A DNA stretch of 64,000 nucleotides. It comes from Hyphomonas beringensis (GTDB lineage: Bacteria > Pseudomonadota > Alphaproteobacteria > Caulobacterales > Hyphomonadaceae). The notes under the pieces were generated by a model. The model saw nothing but the letters and a program-made list of their open reading frames with translations. It searched no databases and was not told the DNA's origin. Within the stretch, counting starts at the first letter, position 1, and every line of letters starts with the position of its first letter. The DNA lies in the NCBI RefSeq assembly GCF_000682755.1, contig NZ_AWFF01000001.1, positions 62,001-126,000 of the forward strand, in the 5' to 3' direction. Made by a program: the position numbers and the translations under genes. This document shows positions 8,910 through 17,895 of the stretch, one piece after another.

Positions 8910-9680
8910 TCAGATCAGCCCGGCAAGTGGGGAGCTTGGATCAGCATACATCTTCTTGGGCATGCGACCGGCGAGGTAGGCTTCACGGCCTGCAATCACC
9001 GCATGCTTCATGGCGCTGGCCATAAGGATCGGATCCTTGGCGGCGGCGATAGCCGTGTTCATCAGCACGCCGTCACAGCCAAGTTCCATCGCCATGGCCG
9101 CGTCAGACGCCGTACCGACACCTGCATCCACGATCACCGGGACACGTGTCTGCTCCACGATGAGGCGAATATTCACCGGGTTCATGATTCCAAGACCGGA
9201 ACCAATCAGGCTGCCAAGCGGCATGATCGCGCAACACCCAGCGTCCTCAAGCATCTTCGCGTAGACCGGATCATCCGAGCAGTACACCATCACCTCAAAG
9301 CCATCGGCGATCAGGGCCTTGGCCGCTTCGAGCGTCTCCGGCATGTTCGGATAAAGCGTTTTCTGGTCTGCCAGCACTTCCAGCTTCACCAGATTCCAAC
9401 CGCCCGCCTCGCGCGCCAGGCGCAGCGTGCGAACAGCTTCGTCCGCCGTGTAGCACCCAGCCGTGTTGGGCAGATAGGTGAACTCGTCCGGTTTGACGAA
9501 ATCCGTCAGCCGCTCCTGATCTGGGTCAGAGAGATTCACGCGGCGTAGCGCGACCGTGACAATCTCGGCACCGGCGGCACGTGCCGCATCGGCATTCTGC
9601 TGGTAGGATTTATACTTTCCGGTCCCGACAATCAGGCGGGAATTATAGGTTTTGCCGGCAATGGTAAGGGAATCTGTCAA
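8910..9680 (-). CDS. thiG: Thiazole synthase ThiG
   Basis: A 256-residue TIM-barrel enzyme that builds the thiazole phosphate of thiamine from deoxyxylulose 5-phosphate, dehydroglycine and ThiS thiocarboxylate. The N-terminus has RLIVGTGKY with the Schiff-base region later in VKLEVL, and the phosphate-binding end has [20 protein letters not shown]. Length and pattern are those of typical ThiG. It lies 59 bases downstream of thiS on the same strand, consistent with a thiS-thiG operon. No thiO, thiH, thiE or thiC is visible nearby. Confidence 0.95.
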   Translation of the reverse strand: MTDSLTIAGKTYNSRLIVGTGKYKSYQQNADAARAAGAEIVTVALRRVNLSDPDQERLTDFVKPDEFTYLPNTAGCYTADEAVRTLRLAREAGGWNLVKLEVLADQKTLYPNMPETLEAAKALIADGFEVMVYCSDDPVYAKMLEDAGCCAIMPLGSLIGSGLGIMNPVNIRLIVEQTRVPVIVDAGVGTASDAAMAMELGCDGVLMNTAIAAAKDPILMASAMKHAVIAGREAYLAGRMPKKMYADPSSPLAGLI

Positions 9681-9739
9681 AGGTCTAACCTTGGTCTGGT
9701 AGGAAATAGAGTGGAGCGATATCTTGCCAGTTTAGAGGC

Positions 9740-9952
9740 CTAGCCCCCACCCACGAACTGGACAAGCTCGATCCGGTCACCCTCTTCGATGACCGTGCTG
9801 GCATGTTCGGATTTGGGGACGATCTCAAGATTGCGCTCGATTGCAATTCCGCGCTGATCCTTGCCTGACTCGCCTGCCAGTTGCGTAACAAGCATCGCAA
9901 TCGTCGTCCCGGGCTCTACTGAGCGCGTCTCGCCATTGACTGTAACCAGCAT
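9740..9952 (-). CDS. thiS: Sulfur carrier protein ThiS
   Basis: A 70-residue ubiquitin-fold protein beginning with VTVNGE and ending in VGGG, the C-terminal diglycine being the site of adenylation and thiocarboxylation. It donates sulfur to ThiG, which is encoded next on the same strand. Only 62 bases separate its start from the divergent aroQ start, which is too short for a TPP riboswitch in front of it. Confidence 0.93.
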   Translation of the reverse strand: MLVTVNGETRSVEPGTTIAMLVTQLAGESGKDQRGIAIERNLEIVPKSEHASTVIEEGDRIELVQFVGGG

Positions 9953-10014
9953 TCGAGTTTTCTCCGTTCATCTGCCCCTTGCCTTGCCAGGCGATACAGA
10001 GCAAGACGGACACT

Positions 10015-10458
10015 ATGTCTAAACCGGTATATGTACTTGGAGGCCCCAACCTCAACCTTCTCGGCTCACGTGAGCCGGAGATTTATGGCCGCGACACGTT
10101 GGAAGACATCCACACACGGCTGAGAGTGCTGGCAGGCGAGCTTCCGCTGGAAACCCGTCAGACGAATCACGAGGGTGAGTTGGTAAGCTGGATTCAGGAA
10201 GGCTCGGCCAAAGGCTCAGCCATTATCCTGAACGCAGCTGCATATACGCATACCTCAATTGCAGTGCATGATGCACTCAAGGCCTGTACGGTACCGGTTA
10301 TAGAAGTTCATCTATCAAATCCGGCGGCGCGCGATGCGTTTCGTCAGGTGAATTATGTTTCCCCCGCTGTGAAGGCCACGATTGCGGGCCTGGGTGCCTA
10401 TGGCTATGAGCTGGCGCTTTTGGCGGTTAAGACCCTTCTGGGCCAGAAAGAGACCTGA
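10015..10458 (+). CDS. aroQ: Type II 3-dehydroquinate dehydratase
   Basis: A 147-residue enzyme of the shikimate pathway that dehydrates 3-dehydroquinate. The N-terminal GGPNLNLLGSREPEIYG holds the catalytic Tyr, and EVHLSNP with the internal NAAAYTHTSIA block match type II enzymes. The start at 10015 gives the normal family length; an in-frame ATG at 9979 would add 12 residues without family support. It heads the aroQ-accB-accC-aat run, six bases before accB, an arrangement common in alphaproteobacteria. Confidence 0.94.
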   Translation: MSKPVYVLGGPNLNLLGSREPEIYGRDTLEDIHTRLRVLAGELPLETRQTNHEGELVSWIQEGSAKGSAIILNAAAYTHTSIAVHDALKACTVPVIEVHLSNPAARDAFRQVNYVSPAVKATIAGLGAYGYELALLAVKTLLGQKET

Positions 10459-10464
10459 TATTTC

Positions 10465-10941
10465 ATGAGTACGACAAAGAACAAGCTGGATACCGGCCTC
10501 GTCCGGGAACTCGCAGCCATCCTGCGTGAAGCTGACCTCGGCGAACTCGAAGTTGAGCATGAGGGCCTTCGCATTCGCGTTAGCAAGCCTGCCGCGCCGG
10601 TCGTTCAGGCCGCCGCTTACGCGCCTGCCCCGGCAGCAGCGCCCGCCGCCCCTGCTGCGGCAGCCGCGAGCGCCCCGACAGCTGAAGCAGCTGCGCCTGC
10701 TGCCTCCGACAATGCCATCAAATCCCCCATGGTCGGCACAGCCTACCTGTCACCTGAGCCGGGCGCGAAAGCCTTCGTCTCCGTAGGCGACAAGGTGAAA
10801 AAAGGCGATACCCTGATGCTGGTTGAAGCCATGAAGACCTTCAACCCGGTCGAGTCCGACAAGGCGGGTGTCGTTAAAGAGATTTATGTTACCGACGCCC
10901 AGCCAGTCGAATATGGCGAAGCTCTGATACTGATCGAGTAA
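10465..10941 (+). CDS. accB: Acetyl-CoA carboxylase biotin carboxyl carrier protein
   Basis: A 158-residue BCCP. A short N-terminal domain is followed by an Ala/Pro-rich linker (about residues 47-80) and a C-terminal biotinyl domain with the EAMK biotinylation motif and the [14 protein letters not shown] start of the barrel. It carries the carboxyl group between AccC and the AccAD carboxyltransferase in fatty-acid synthesis. The stop is one base before the accC start, so the two are co-translated. Confidence 0.96.
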   Translation: MSTTKNKLDTGLVRELAAILREADLGELEVEHEGLRIRVSKPAAPVVQAAAYAPAPAAAPAAPAAAAASAPTAEAAAPAASDNAIKSPMVGTAYLSPEPGAKAFVSVGDKVKKGDTLMLVEAMKTFNPVESDKAGVVKEIYVTDAQPVEYGEALILIE

Positions 10942-10942
10942 T

Positions 10943-12313
10943 ATGGCCGAGCAACCTGTCATCAAGAAGGTTCTCATCGCTAATCGCGGCGAGATTGCCT
11001 TGAGAATTCACCGCGCATGCAAGGAAATGGGGCTGTCTACGGTCGTGGTCCATTCCGAAGCAGACAAGGATGCCATGGCGGTTCGCCTGGCTGACGAGAG
11101 TGTCTGCATCGGCCCGGCGCCTTCCTCGCAAAGCTATCTGAAGAAGTCGCAGATCCTGGCCGCTGCCGAGATTACCGGCGCAGATGCGATCCACCCCGGC
11201 TATGGCTTCCTGTCAGAGAACGCCCAGTTCGCCGAGATGGTCGAAGCACACGGTCTGGCCTTTATCGGCCCGACTGCTGAGCATATCCGCATCATGGGCG
11301 ACAAGATTGCGGCTAAGCAGGCCATGATCGAGGCTGGCGTCCCCTGTGTGCCAGGCTCTGAAGGCGCTCTTTCAAGCATTGCCGAGGCCAAGAAAGCGGC
11401 CAAGAAGATCGGCTTCCCTGTTCTGGTAAAGGCCTCAGCTGGCGGCGGTGGCCGCGGCATGAAGCTGGCCATGACAGAGGGCGACCTGGAAAACGCTGTC
11501 CGCACTGCAAAGACCGAGGCGAAAGCTGCCTTCGGTGATGATGCCGTATATCTGGAAAAATACCTTCAGGGGCCACGTCACATCGAAGTGCAGGTCATTG
11601 CCGATACGCATGGCAACGTCGCACACTTGTGGGAACGGGACTGCTCTCTGCAGCGCCGCAACCAGAAGGTCTTTGAGGAAGCCCCATCGCCTGCTCTCAA
11701 TCAGGCGCAGCGCGAAGAAATCGGCGGCATCGTTGCCCGCGCGATGGAAAAGCTGGGCTATCGCGGCGCCGGCACCATCGAATTCCTCTATGAGGACGGC
11801 AAGTTCTACTTCATCGAAATGAACACCCGCCTTCAGGTAGAGCACCCCGTTACGGAGATGATCACGGGCATCGACTTGGTGCGCGAACAGATCCGCATCG
11901 CCGAAGGCAAGGAACTGTCATTCCGCCAGGAAGACGTCATGCTGGTGGGTCACGCGATTGAGTGCCGGATCAATGCCGAGCATCCGGAGACATTCATTCC
12001 GTCACCCGGCCTGATCACGGACTTCCACGCCCCTGGCGGCCCCGATGTTCGCCTCGATAGCGCTGCCTATGCAGGCTATCGCATTCCGCCGCATTACGAC
12101 TCGCTGATCGGCAAGCTGATCGTGCATGGCCGTACCCGTCGTGAGTGCCTTATGCGCTTGCGCCGCGCCCTGTCCGAGATGGTCGTCGGCGGCGTCTTCA
12201 CTACGCTGGACCTGCACCGCAGGCTGGTTGAAAACGAAGACGTTCTGGCCGGTGAGTACAATATCCACTGGCTGGAAAAATTCCTTGCTGACGCAAAAGA
12301 GGCTGGCGAGTAA
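10943..12313 (+). CDS. accC: Acetyl-CoA carboxylase biotin carboxylase subunit
   Basis: A 456-residue ATP-grasp enzyme that carboxylates biotin on AccB. Features in order: [13 protein letters not shown] at the N-terminus, [10 protein letters not shown], the glycine-rich ATP loop [24 protein letters not shown], and the catalytic [20 protein letters not shown]. Length and domain order are normal. It follows accB directly, and aat follows after 51 bases. Confidence 0.97.
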   Translation: MAEQPVIKKVLIANRGEIALRIHRACKEMGLSTVVVHSEADKDAMAVRLADESVCIGPAPSSQSYLKKSQILAAAEITGADAIHPGYGFLSENAQFAEMVEAHGLAFIGPTAEHIRIMGDKIAAKQAMIEAGVPCVPGSEGALSSIAEAKKAAKKIGFPVLVKASAGGGGRGMKLAMTEGDLENAVRTAKTEAKAAFGDDAVYLEKYLQGPRHIEVQVIADTHGNVAHLWERDCSLQRRNQKVFEEAPSPALNQAQREEIGGIVARAMEKLGYRGAGTIEFLYEDGKFYFIEMNTRLQVEHPVTEMITGIDLVREQIRIAEGKELSFRQEDVMLVGHAIECRINAEHPETFIPSPGLITDFHAPGGPDVRLDSAAYAGYRIPPHYDSLIGKLIVHGRTRRECLMRLRRALSEMVVGGVFTTLDLHRRLVENEDVLAGEYNIHWLEKFLADAKEAGE

Positions 12314-12364
12314 TCCTGCTGCAGCCCAATGCCAGCAGCATCATTTTGGAGGGTGGACATCTGA

Positions 12365-13135
12365 GTGTCCGCCCTCACATATGAAGCCATGTCTTCACGC
12401 TTTGGTACGTCTGATCTGCTAGCCTGCTACAGGCGTGGCGTCTTCCCGATGGGAGATGCTCGCAATGATCCGAACCTTTTCCTGGTTGATCCGGACATGC
12501 GCGGGATCATCCCGCTCAAGGGCTTTCATGTGCCAAAGCGGCTTGCCCGGACCGTGAAGCAGGATCCGTTCACTGTCACCGCTGACCAGGCCTTTACGCG
12601 CGTCATGGAAATGTGCGCCGAGAGCACGGCAGGACGCGAGAGCACATGGATCAACTCCCCAATCCTGAACCTGTACAGCGCCCTGCATCGTGAGGGGCAC
12701 GCCCACTCCATCGAGTGCTGGGACGGCGAAGATCTTGTTGGCGGCCTTTATGGCGTCTCTGTCGGCGGCGCGTTCTTTGGGGAGAGTATGTTTTCCCGCG
12801 CGACCGACGCCTCCAAGATCGCACTGGTGCATCTTGTCGCGCGTTTACTGACGGGAGGATATGTTCTGCTGGACGCGCAATTCCACAATCCGCACCTTGA
12901 ACAGTTCGGCCTTTACGAAGTGCCGCGTGCGGAGTTCAAGAAAATGCTGAGAAATGCCCTGACCGTAGAGGCCGATTTCTATTGTGGGTCTTCGACTGCG
13001 GACGGATCCTCGACGATTTCGATGCCTGGCGGCACTTCATCATCATATGTCACGTCATCATCATCCGGTACCGATGCTTTAGACGGCAATTTCACCGGGT
13101 CCGGTGCGCTGCAGCGGATCACCCAGATGTCGTAA
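12365..13135 (+). CDS. aat: Leucyl/phenylalanyl-tRNA-protein transferase
   Basis: A 256-residue GNAT-fold enzyme that adds Leu or Phe to N-terminal Lys/Arg proteins in the N-degron pathway. It has YRRGVFPMGD near the N-terminus, GGLYGVSVGGAFFGESMFSR in the core, and LDAQFHNPHLEQFG near the end. The GTG start at 12365 follows GGAGGG (12348-12353); an in-frame ATG at 12389 is possible. The conserved domain ends around residue 205. The last 50 or so residues are Ser/Thr/Gly-rich and are encoded antisense to the DUF2155 gene (157-base overlap), so they are probably a read-through tail rather than a domain. Last gene of the aroQ-accB-accC-aat run. Confidence 0.92.
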   Translation: MSALTYEAMSSRFGTSDLLACYRRGVFPMGDARNDPNLFLVDPDMRGIIPLKGFHVPKRLARTVKQDPFTVTADQAFTRVMEMCAESTAGRESTWINSPILNLYSALHREGHAHSIECWDGEDLVGGLYGVSVGGAFFGESMFSRATDASKIALVHLVARLLTGGYVLLDAQFHNPHLEQFGLYEVPRAEFKKMLRNALTVEADFYCGSSTADGSSTISMPGGTSSSYVTSSSSGTDALDGNFTGSGALQRITQMS

Positions 13136-13524
13136 ACGGGATGTTCCAGAGCGCTGAGGCCTGGGGAGGATGCATACATCCAGCCGGAAAAAAGCTCCGG
13201 ATTTTCATCGCTGACCGTGTTCACATCCTCGGCAGCAACGGCAGCCTCCATCGTTTCGACGGCAACGGGCTGCGTGGAGTTGATCTTGAGAAACGCCGCG
13301 CTCTCCGGCGCTTCTTCAGGCGGAGTCTGATAGCAAACCTTCAGCTCTACCTTCAAAGAGCCGAATACGACCGGCTCACCAACCTTGACCTCAATATCCG
13401 TGGATCGGCCGGTGATCTTGTCCAGCGCGCGCAGGGTTGCGCGATCCTTCTGCACATAGGTCGCGGCATGCGCCGCCCCAGCCACAACAGCGCAGATTGC
13501 GAGGGCAGAGACAGCGAATTTCAT
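12979..13524 (-). CDS. DUF2155 family exported protein
   Basis: A 181-residue protein with a signal peptide (cleavage likely after AGAAHA). The conserved core LDKITGRSTDIEVKVGEPV... then LKVELKVCYQTPPEEAPESAAF is the DUF2155 signature of alphaproteobacteria, where it lies next to mlaD and the NDUFA12-type gene as here. Function unknown; it is periplasmic by its signal. The acidic C-terminal tail lies antisense to the end of aat. Its ATG shares one base with the mlaD stop, so it is translated from the same transcript. Confidence 0.85.
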   Translation of the reverse strand: MKFAVSALAICAVVAGAAHAATYVQKDRATLRALDKITGRSTDIEVKVGEPVVFGSLKVELKVCYQTPPEEAPESAAFLKINSTQPVAVETMEAAVAAEDVNTVSDENPELFSGWMYASSPGLSALEHPVYDIWVIRCSAPDPVKLPSKASVPDDDDVTYDDEVPPGIEIVEDPSAVEDPQ

Positions 13525-14087
13525 TATTGATAATCCTCGTCAGGGTATGAATCATCACTTGCGCCAGATGCATCGCCCGCAGGCTTGGCTGCAGACGCCC
13601 CAGATGCAGCCGCATCCGAGTTGCCACTATCATCCCCACCGTTTCCTGATGCGAAAGAAGCAAACAACGTCAGCAGGTCCACACTGCCACGCGTGTAAAT
13701 GATCTCACCTGAGCCATCCTTGGCGATGTTGTCGAAGCTGCCGCCGGGTTCCAGTGCCACATAGCTGCCGCCCAGAAGGCCATCCGTGGAGACGCGGGCA
13801 TCCGTGTCTTCAGGCAGGTCCCATTTGTCGTCCACGCTCAATGTGACGACAGCCTCAAAGCGCTTGGGGTCTCCCTCAACCGCCTTGACGATGCCCGCCT
13901 TGACCCCGGCAATACGCACATCGGTACCACGTGATACACCTGAGATATTATTGAAGCGCGCCGTCACCTGATACTGATCACCGGATGCTTTCACATCCGT
14001 TCCCTGGCCAATTGCGAACCACAGGAATACGCCCGCAACGGCAACGACGAGTGCACCAATCAGGGTTTCAAACAGTGATTCACGCAT
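13524..14087 (-). CDS. mlaD: MlaD-type MCE domain protein (phospholipid transport)
   Basis: A protein of about 187 residues with one N-terminal membrane anchor and an MCE domain (ARFNNISGVSRGTDVRIAGVKAGIV), then an Ala/Gly/Ser/Asp-rich tail. MlaD hexamers bind phospholipid in the periplasm as part of the MlaFEDB importer that keeps outer-membrane lipid asymmetry. The start at 14087 (MRESLFETLIG) overlaps the upstream NDUFA12-type gene by 8 bases; in-frame starts at 14105 and 14138 are possible. No mlaE or mlaF is adjacent, so the ABC partners are elsewhere. It overlaps the DUF2155 gene by one base. Confidence 0.85.
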   Translation of the reverse strand: MRESLFETLIGALVVAVAGVFLWFAIGQGTDVKASGDQYQVTARFNNISGVSRGTDVRIAGVKAGIVKAVEGDPKRFEAVVTLSVDDKWDLPEDTDARVSTDGLLGGSYVALEPGGSFDNIAKDGSGEIIYTRGSVDLLTLFASFASGNGGDDSGNSDAAASGASAAKPAGDASGASDDSYPDEDYQ

Positions 14088-14472
14088 CAGGCGTCCAAGC
14101 CTCATAGTCTCCGGTCGCCTTCTGGCGTGCCCGGTCATTGGAAATGCTGCCCTTCGGCTTTGTAGCGTATGGCGTGCCGGTCATGTTCGGCTTGTGATCT
14201 GTCTCCCAGTCACGGCGGGTAAGCGGCATACGGGTCGGCGGCTCGTCCACAGTATGGTGCAGCCAGCCATGCCAGTCCGCTGGAACCTTCGACGGCTCTG
14301 CGAGGCCCTTGTACATCACGTAGCGGCGCTTGCGCCCTTCGAGGGACGGCTTGCGCTCCTCGAAATAGCGATTGCCATACTCATCGGTGCCGACATAGGT
14401 CGAGCGCCGTTTGATGTCGAAGGAAGCTCCGAGCGTGTGCCCGCTCCACCAGGTGAAAATCTGTTTCAGCAT
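14080..14472 (-). CDS. NDUFA12-type NADH:ubiquinone oxidoreductase accessory subunit
   Basis: A 130-residue homologue of mitochondrial NDUFA12 (B17.2), an accessory subunit of respiratory complex I found in alphaproteobacteria. The pattern GTDEYGNRYFEER, RRYVMYKG and PADWHGWLHH is diagnostic. The end is Lys/Arg-rich and low in complexity. It opens the minus-strand cluster with mlaD and the DUF2155 gene; the main nuo operon is not in the window. Confidence 0.92.
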   Translation of the reverse strand: MLKQIFTWWSGHTLGASFDIKRRSTYVGTDEYGNRYFEERKPSLEGRKRRYVMYKGLAEPSKVPADWHGWLHHTVDEPPTRMPLTRRDWETDHKPNMTGTPYATKPKGSISNDRARQKATGDYEAWTPDA

Positions 14473-14669
14473 CGTCTTGATGTCCTGACCTGTCTTGTTG
14501 GCCGTAATATGGCGTCTTCGCGGCAGTTAATCCATAGAGCAGCCGCAGGCAATGCGACGCACAAAACTCATTTCACATTGGCGATTTTGAGGCAGCTCAG
14601 CTTGATACAATGTCTGCGAAGGGTCACCCTGTTTGGAATGATTCGCCATTATTTCGCAGGGAGGCGGGA

Positions 14670-16910
14670 ATGACCAAGGCCGAGCTGAACTCCATACTAC
14701 AGGCTGCGGAGATGGATGGCTTGCTGTCAGGCCCGCTTGATCTCGTTGATATCTGGCGCGCGGCAGGCCGCCACCGCAGGCCGGCAACGCCCGAATCGCT
14801 GCGCAATGTAACGTCCGCCTATGCATCCGCCAGCCTGCTGGAGGCCACTCAGATCGCCACAGCGGAAATGCTGGAGCGCCTTGGCAACGCCCCGCGTAAT
14901 GCCGAACTGGCCGAAGCCGTCGCTTCTGGCCTGCCACAGGACATCCTTGAAGAGGCTCTGCGCCAGCCTGATGGCATCCTGCGCACGGCAGATGCCTTGC
15001 GCATCGCTGCCGTGAACACGCCTCCCCCGCCACCTGCCGTCTTTGCCGCGGACAGTGTTGAAGAGGATATCGAGTCGGAGCTGCTCGAAGCGCTGAAGGA
15101 AGGCGCCGAAATCATTCTGGCGCAAACGGACCTTCCGGCCTCGCGCACGTCTTGCCGACTGCTGGATGTCTCACTGGCCGTCAGCCCTGAGGGCTTGGAG
15201 GCAGACCTTCTGACTTCCGTGACAGATGCTGCCTCAAAGAGCCTGGGCGATGGCCTGCTACTGATTCACGGTCTCGGCGCCGCCGTCATGTCTCTCGGCC
15301 TGGCCTATGACAGCGATGAAGGCCGCGAGATGGCCGCTGCGATCTGTGCACTCATCAAAGCCGTGGCGACCGGCGCTTCCCTCTCAGCCACCCATGCAAC
15401 AAGTCTGGGTATTGAGGCGCGGCGGGCCAGCAGCAAGAAGGCCTGCCAGGTAAAAATTCTACCGATCAGCGACCTGCCGGACATTATGCCTGATTGCGAT
15501 AGCGATGCGAGTGGACCGGTCACGACCGTCCTCGCCTTTTCCGACGATGGCCCCACTCTGACACGCAGCGCGCGTCTCGCCATTGCCAGAAAAGCCCCTG
15601 AATCCCTCCCGATCATTTTGCAACGCATGGCCAATGGAGGCGCAGATGATCTTGAAAGCGCACTTGGTGCCGACAGGCTAAAAGATCGGGGCTTTTCTGA
15701 AGCGGCTCTGGACCGCGTCAAACGCGCCTTGAGCGAAGGCTTGCCGCTGAATGCCGCGTTCTCCCGCTGGGTACTCGGCGATGAGATCATCAGCCAGGAT
15801 CTGAAGCTGCAGCCCGAGAATTTTGATTCGGATGGCTGCGGGTTGCTCTCCGCCATGGGCTTTTCCCGCAAGGATATTGCCGCTGCTGAGGCGGCTGTAG
15901 GCGGAGCCACAGAGAACATTGCCGCAGAAGCGATCGCAAGCTGCGGACTGGATACTACCGTTTCGCCCGAGGCCGAGATCGCATTTGCCAAAGCCTGCGC
16001 CGAGGCACTGGGCGATGATGTCATGGTTCGAATCACGGGGCGCGCCGGCCTGGACATGGCCGATGCTGCGCTGGATGCGGGGCTCTCCACCCTGCTCATC
16101 GGGATTCGTGCGCCTGCGGGCGATGAGGTGGCCGAGCGCATGGAACACATCCTCAGTCTGGCAGAAGAACTGGCCTCCGAAGCGGAGGCGCCTGTCATGG
16201 CTTCCGGGTCCATGGCGACAAGTCAGAGCGGGTCTCGCACGCGACTCCCGGACCGGCGCAAGGGCTACATCCAGAAGGCCTCCGTCGGCGGTCACAAAGT
16301 GTATCTTCACACGGGTGAGTTCGAAGACGGCTCCTTGGGCGAGATCTTCCTGGATATGCACAAGGAAGGCGCCGCTTTCCGCAGCCTGATGAACAATTTC
16401 GCCATCGCGACCTCCATTGGCCTGCAATATGGCGTGCCGCTGGAAGAATATGTGGATGCCTTTGTGTTCACCCGATTCGAACCTGCCGGTGCGGTGACGG
16501 GCAATGACCGCATCACCAAGGCCACCTCGATTCTTGACTATATCTTCCGCGAATTGGCCGTGTCCTATCTCGGCCGGGATGATCTGGCAGAAGTGGACGT
16601 GACCCATGATGGCCTGGGGCGAGGCGAAGGCGATGCCACCCGCCAGCCTGCCGCCTTTACCGAGGAAGCCGCCCAGATCATTTCCCGCGGCTTCTCACGG
16701 GGCCAATTGCCAGACAATATCGTAATTCTGGACAAGAAACGCGAAGAAAAGCTGACCGAGGAAGAGGCTGAAGCTGAGCAGCAGGACATGCCTGAATACC
16801 TAACAGAGGCCTGCCCGGCCTGTGGCAGCTTCACGTTGTTCCAGATCAGCGAGGATGGCGATGTAGAATGCGATACGTGCGGCGAAGAAGGTCGCCAAAC
16901 GCTCGATTAG
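14670..16910 (+). CDS. NrdJ-derived protein lacking the ribonucleotide reductase active site
   Basis: A 746-residue protein. Residues about 526-655 (from LPDRRKGY on, including [15 protein letters not shown] and [20 protein letters not shown]) closely match the C-terminal domain of B12-dependent ribonucleotide reductase NrdJ as I recall it. Weaker islands match internal NrdJ stretches: AYDSDEGRE near residue 210 and [21 protein letters not shown] near residue 355. The end has a CPACG...CDTCG zinc ribbon (residues 714-740). The barrel with the catalytic cysteines, NLCTEI-like loop and cobalamin site is absent, so reductase activity is not expected. The start at 14670 has GGGAGG just upstream. 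It is transcribed alone. Possible roles are regulation or a scaffold; unproven. Confidence 0.8.
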   Translation: MTKAELNSILQAAEMDGLLSGPLDLVDIWRAAGRHRRPATPESLRNVTSAYASASLLEATQIATAEMLERLGNAPRNAELAEAVASGLPQDILEEALRQPDGILRTADALRIAAVNTPPPPPAVFAADSVEEDIESELLEALKEGAEIILAQTDLPASRTSCRLLDVSLAVSPEGLEADLLTSVTDAASKSLGDGLLLIHGLGAAVMSLGLAYDSDEGREMAAAICALIKAVATGASLSATHATSLGIEARRASSKKACQVKILPISDLPDIMPDCDSDASGPVTTVLAFSDDGPTLTRSARLAIARKAPESLPIILQRMANGGADDLESALGADRLKDRGFSEAALDRVKRALSEGLPLNAAFSRWVLGDEIISQDLKLQPENFDSDGCGLLSAMGFSRKDIAAAEAAVGGATENIAAEAIASCGLDTTVSPEAEIAFAKACAEALGDDVMVRITGRAGLDMADAALDAGLSTLLIGIRAPAGDEVAERMEHILSLAEELASEAEAPVMASGSMATSQSGSRTRLPDRRKGYIQKASVGGHKVYLHTGEFEDGSLGEIFLDMHKEGAAFRSLMNNFAIATSIGLQYGVPLEEYVDAFVFTRFEPAGAVTGNDRITKATSILDYIFRELAVSYLGRDDLAEVDVTHDGLGRGEGDATRQPAAFTEEAAQIISRGFSRGQLPDNIVILDKKREEKLTEEEAEAEQQDMPEYLTEACPACGSFTLFQISEDGDVECDTCGEEGRQTLD

Positions 16911-17091
16911 AGACACTCATTACTGTTCCGTAACAGAGTATCCGCGCGTTTCTACTGTCGCAGTCTCAGATGGTCAGTGGAGTTTACGCCGCGTTAGACC
17001 CCATGGCGTAATTGCAACACTTGCTCCTGTTTTATCAGTTCTTACTGTTTGTTCAGTTTGGAGTGACAAAACAACGCGATATGCCAATTGC

Positions 17092-17835
17092 ATGACCCGT
17101 ACAGGTTTCGCCCTCGTCTCCATGCTGGCTGTCGCCATGAGCGCGCCAGAGGCCTCAGCGCAAGGCCAGGCTGTCGCTTGGTCGCCTGGCTATGCCGGTG
17201 CCTGTGGGCAGTGCGACCTGTCAGGCCGCAACCTGACAGGCTGGGATCTTACGGGCGGCAATTACTCAGGCGCGAATTTCGAATACTCCTTCATGCGCAG
17301 TATTGAAGCCGGAAATGCCAATTTCGAGCAGGCAAAGGTGACAGGCGCAGACATGCGCGGTGCCATCCTGACATCGGCAAAGCTGTCCGGAGCGATTCTT
17401 TCGGATGCCCGCCTGCAGGGGGTTCGCGCAACCGGCGCAGAATTCCGCAACGCCACGATGCAGGGCATCAGCCTGCAGGGCGCCCTTCTGGTCGGCGCAA
17501 ACTTCGCCTCATCGGATATGACCAGAGCGCGGCTGGATTCAGCAGACCTTTCCGGGGCCAATATGACTGGCAGCTGGCTGAATGACGGCATCCTGACCGG
17601 GGCCATATTCAATGGCGCCAACATGACCGGCGTAAGCCTGAACAATGCCCGTGTGGACGGCGCATCCTTCAAGGATGTCCGGTTCATCGATGCAGACCTC
17701 AGCCATCTGGCTGGTCTGGAAACGGCTGACTTCACAGGCGCATGCGTCTCTCTCAGCACACAGCTGCCTGAGGAGCTAACGCTGCCACTCTGCTCCATGC
17801 CTACGCTCAGCCCTGCCCTGATCGCAGCGCAATAA
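17092..17835 (+). CDS. Exported pentapeptide-repeat protein
   Basis: A 247-residue protein with a signal peptide (cleavage likely after PEASA). After GQCDLSGRNLTGWDLTGG, nearly the whole chain is made of A(N/D)(L/M/F)xx pentapeptide repeats, which fold as a right-handed quadrilateral beta helix. This domain often mediates protein contacts; some family members mimic DNA, but export argues against a gyrase-protecting role here. A CxxC pair occurs at the start of the mature protein. It is monocistronic and followed by a terminator shared with aspS. Confidence 0.88.
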   Translation: MTRTGFALVSMLAVAMSAPEASAQGQAVAWSPGYAGACGQCDLSGRNLTGWDLTGGNYSGANFEYSFMRSIEAGNANFEQAKVTGADMRGAILTSAKLSGAILSDARLQGVRATGAEFRNATMQGISLQGALLVGANFASSDMTRARLDSADLSGANMTGSWLNDGILTGAIFNGANMTGVSLNNARVDGASFKDVRFIDADLSHLAGLETADFTGACVSLSTQLPEELTLPLCSMPTLSPALIAAQ

Positions 17836-17845
17836 AGCGCACGAA

Positions 17846-17875
17846 AAAGGGCGGAACTTCCGTCCCGCCCTCTTT
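17846..17875. terminator. Bidirectional rho-independent terminator between pentapeptide gene and aspS
   Basis: AGGGCGG (17848-17854) pairs with CCGCCCT (17865-17871) around a 10-base loop. A-runs on the left and a short T-run on the right give a tail in both directions; the tail for the minus strand (aspS) is the stronger. Confidence 0.75.
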
Positions 17876-17895
17876 CATCATTGCACTGCCTGAAA

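Noticed and set aside
9953-10014. TPP riboswitch before thiS
   Set aside because: The gap to the divergent aroQ is only 62 bases, and no THI-box pattern is present.
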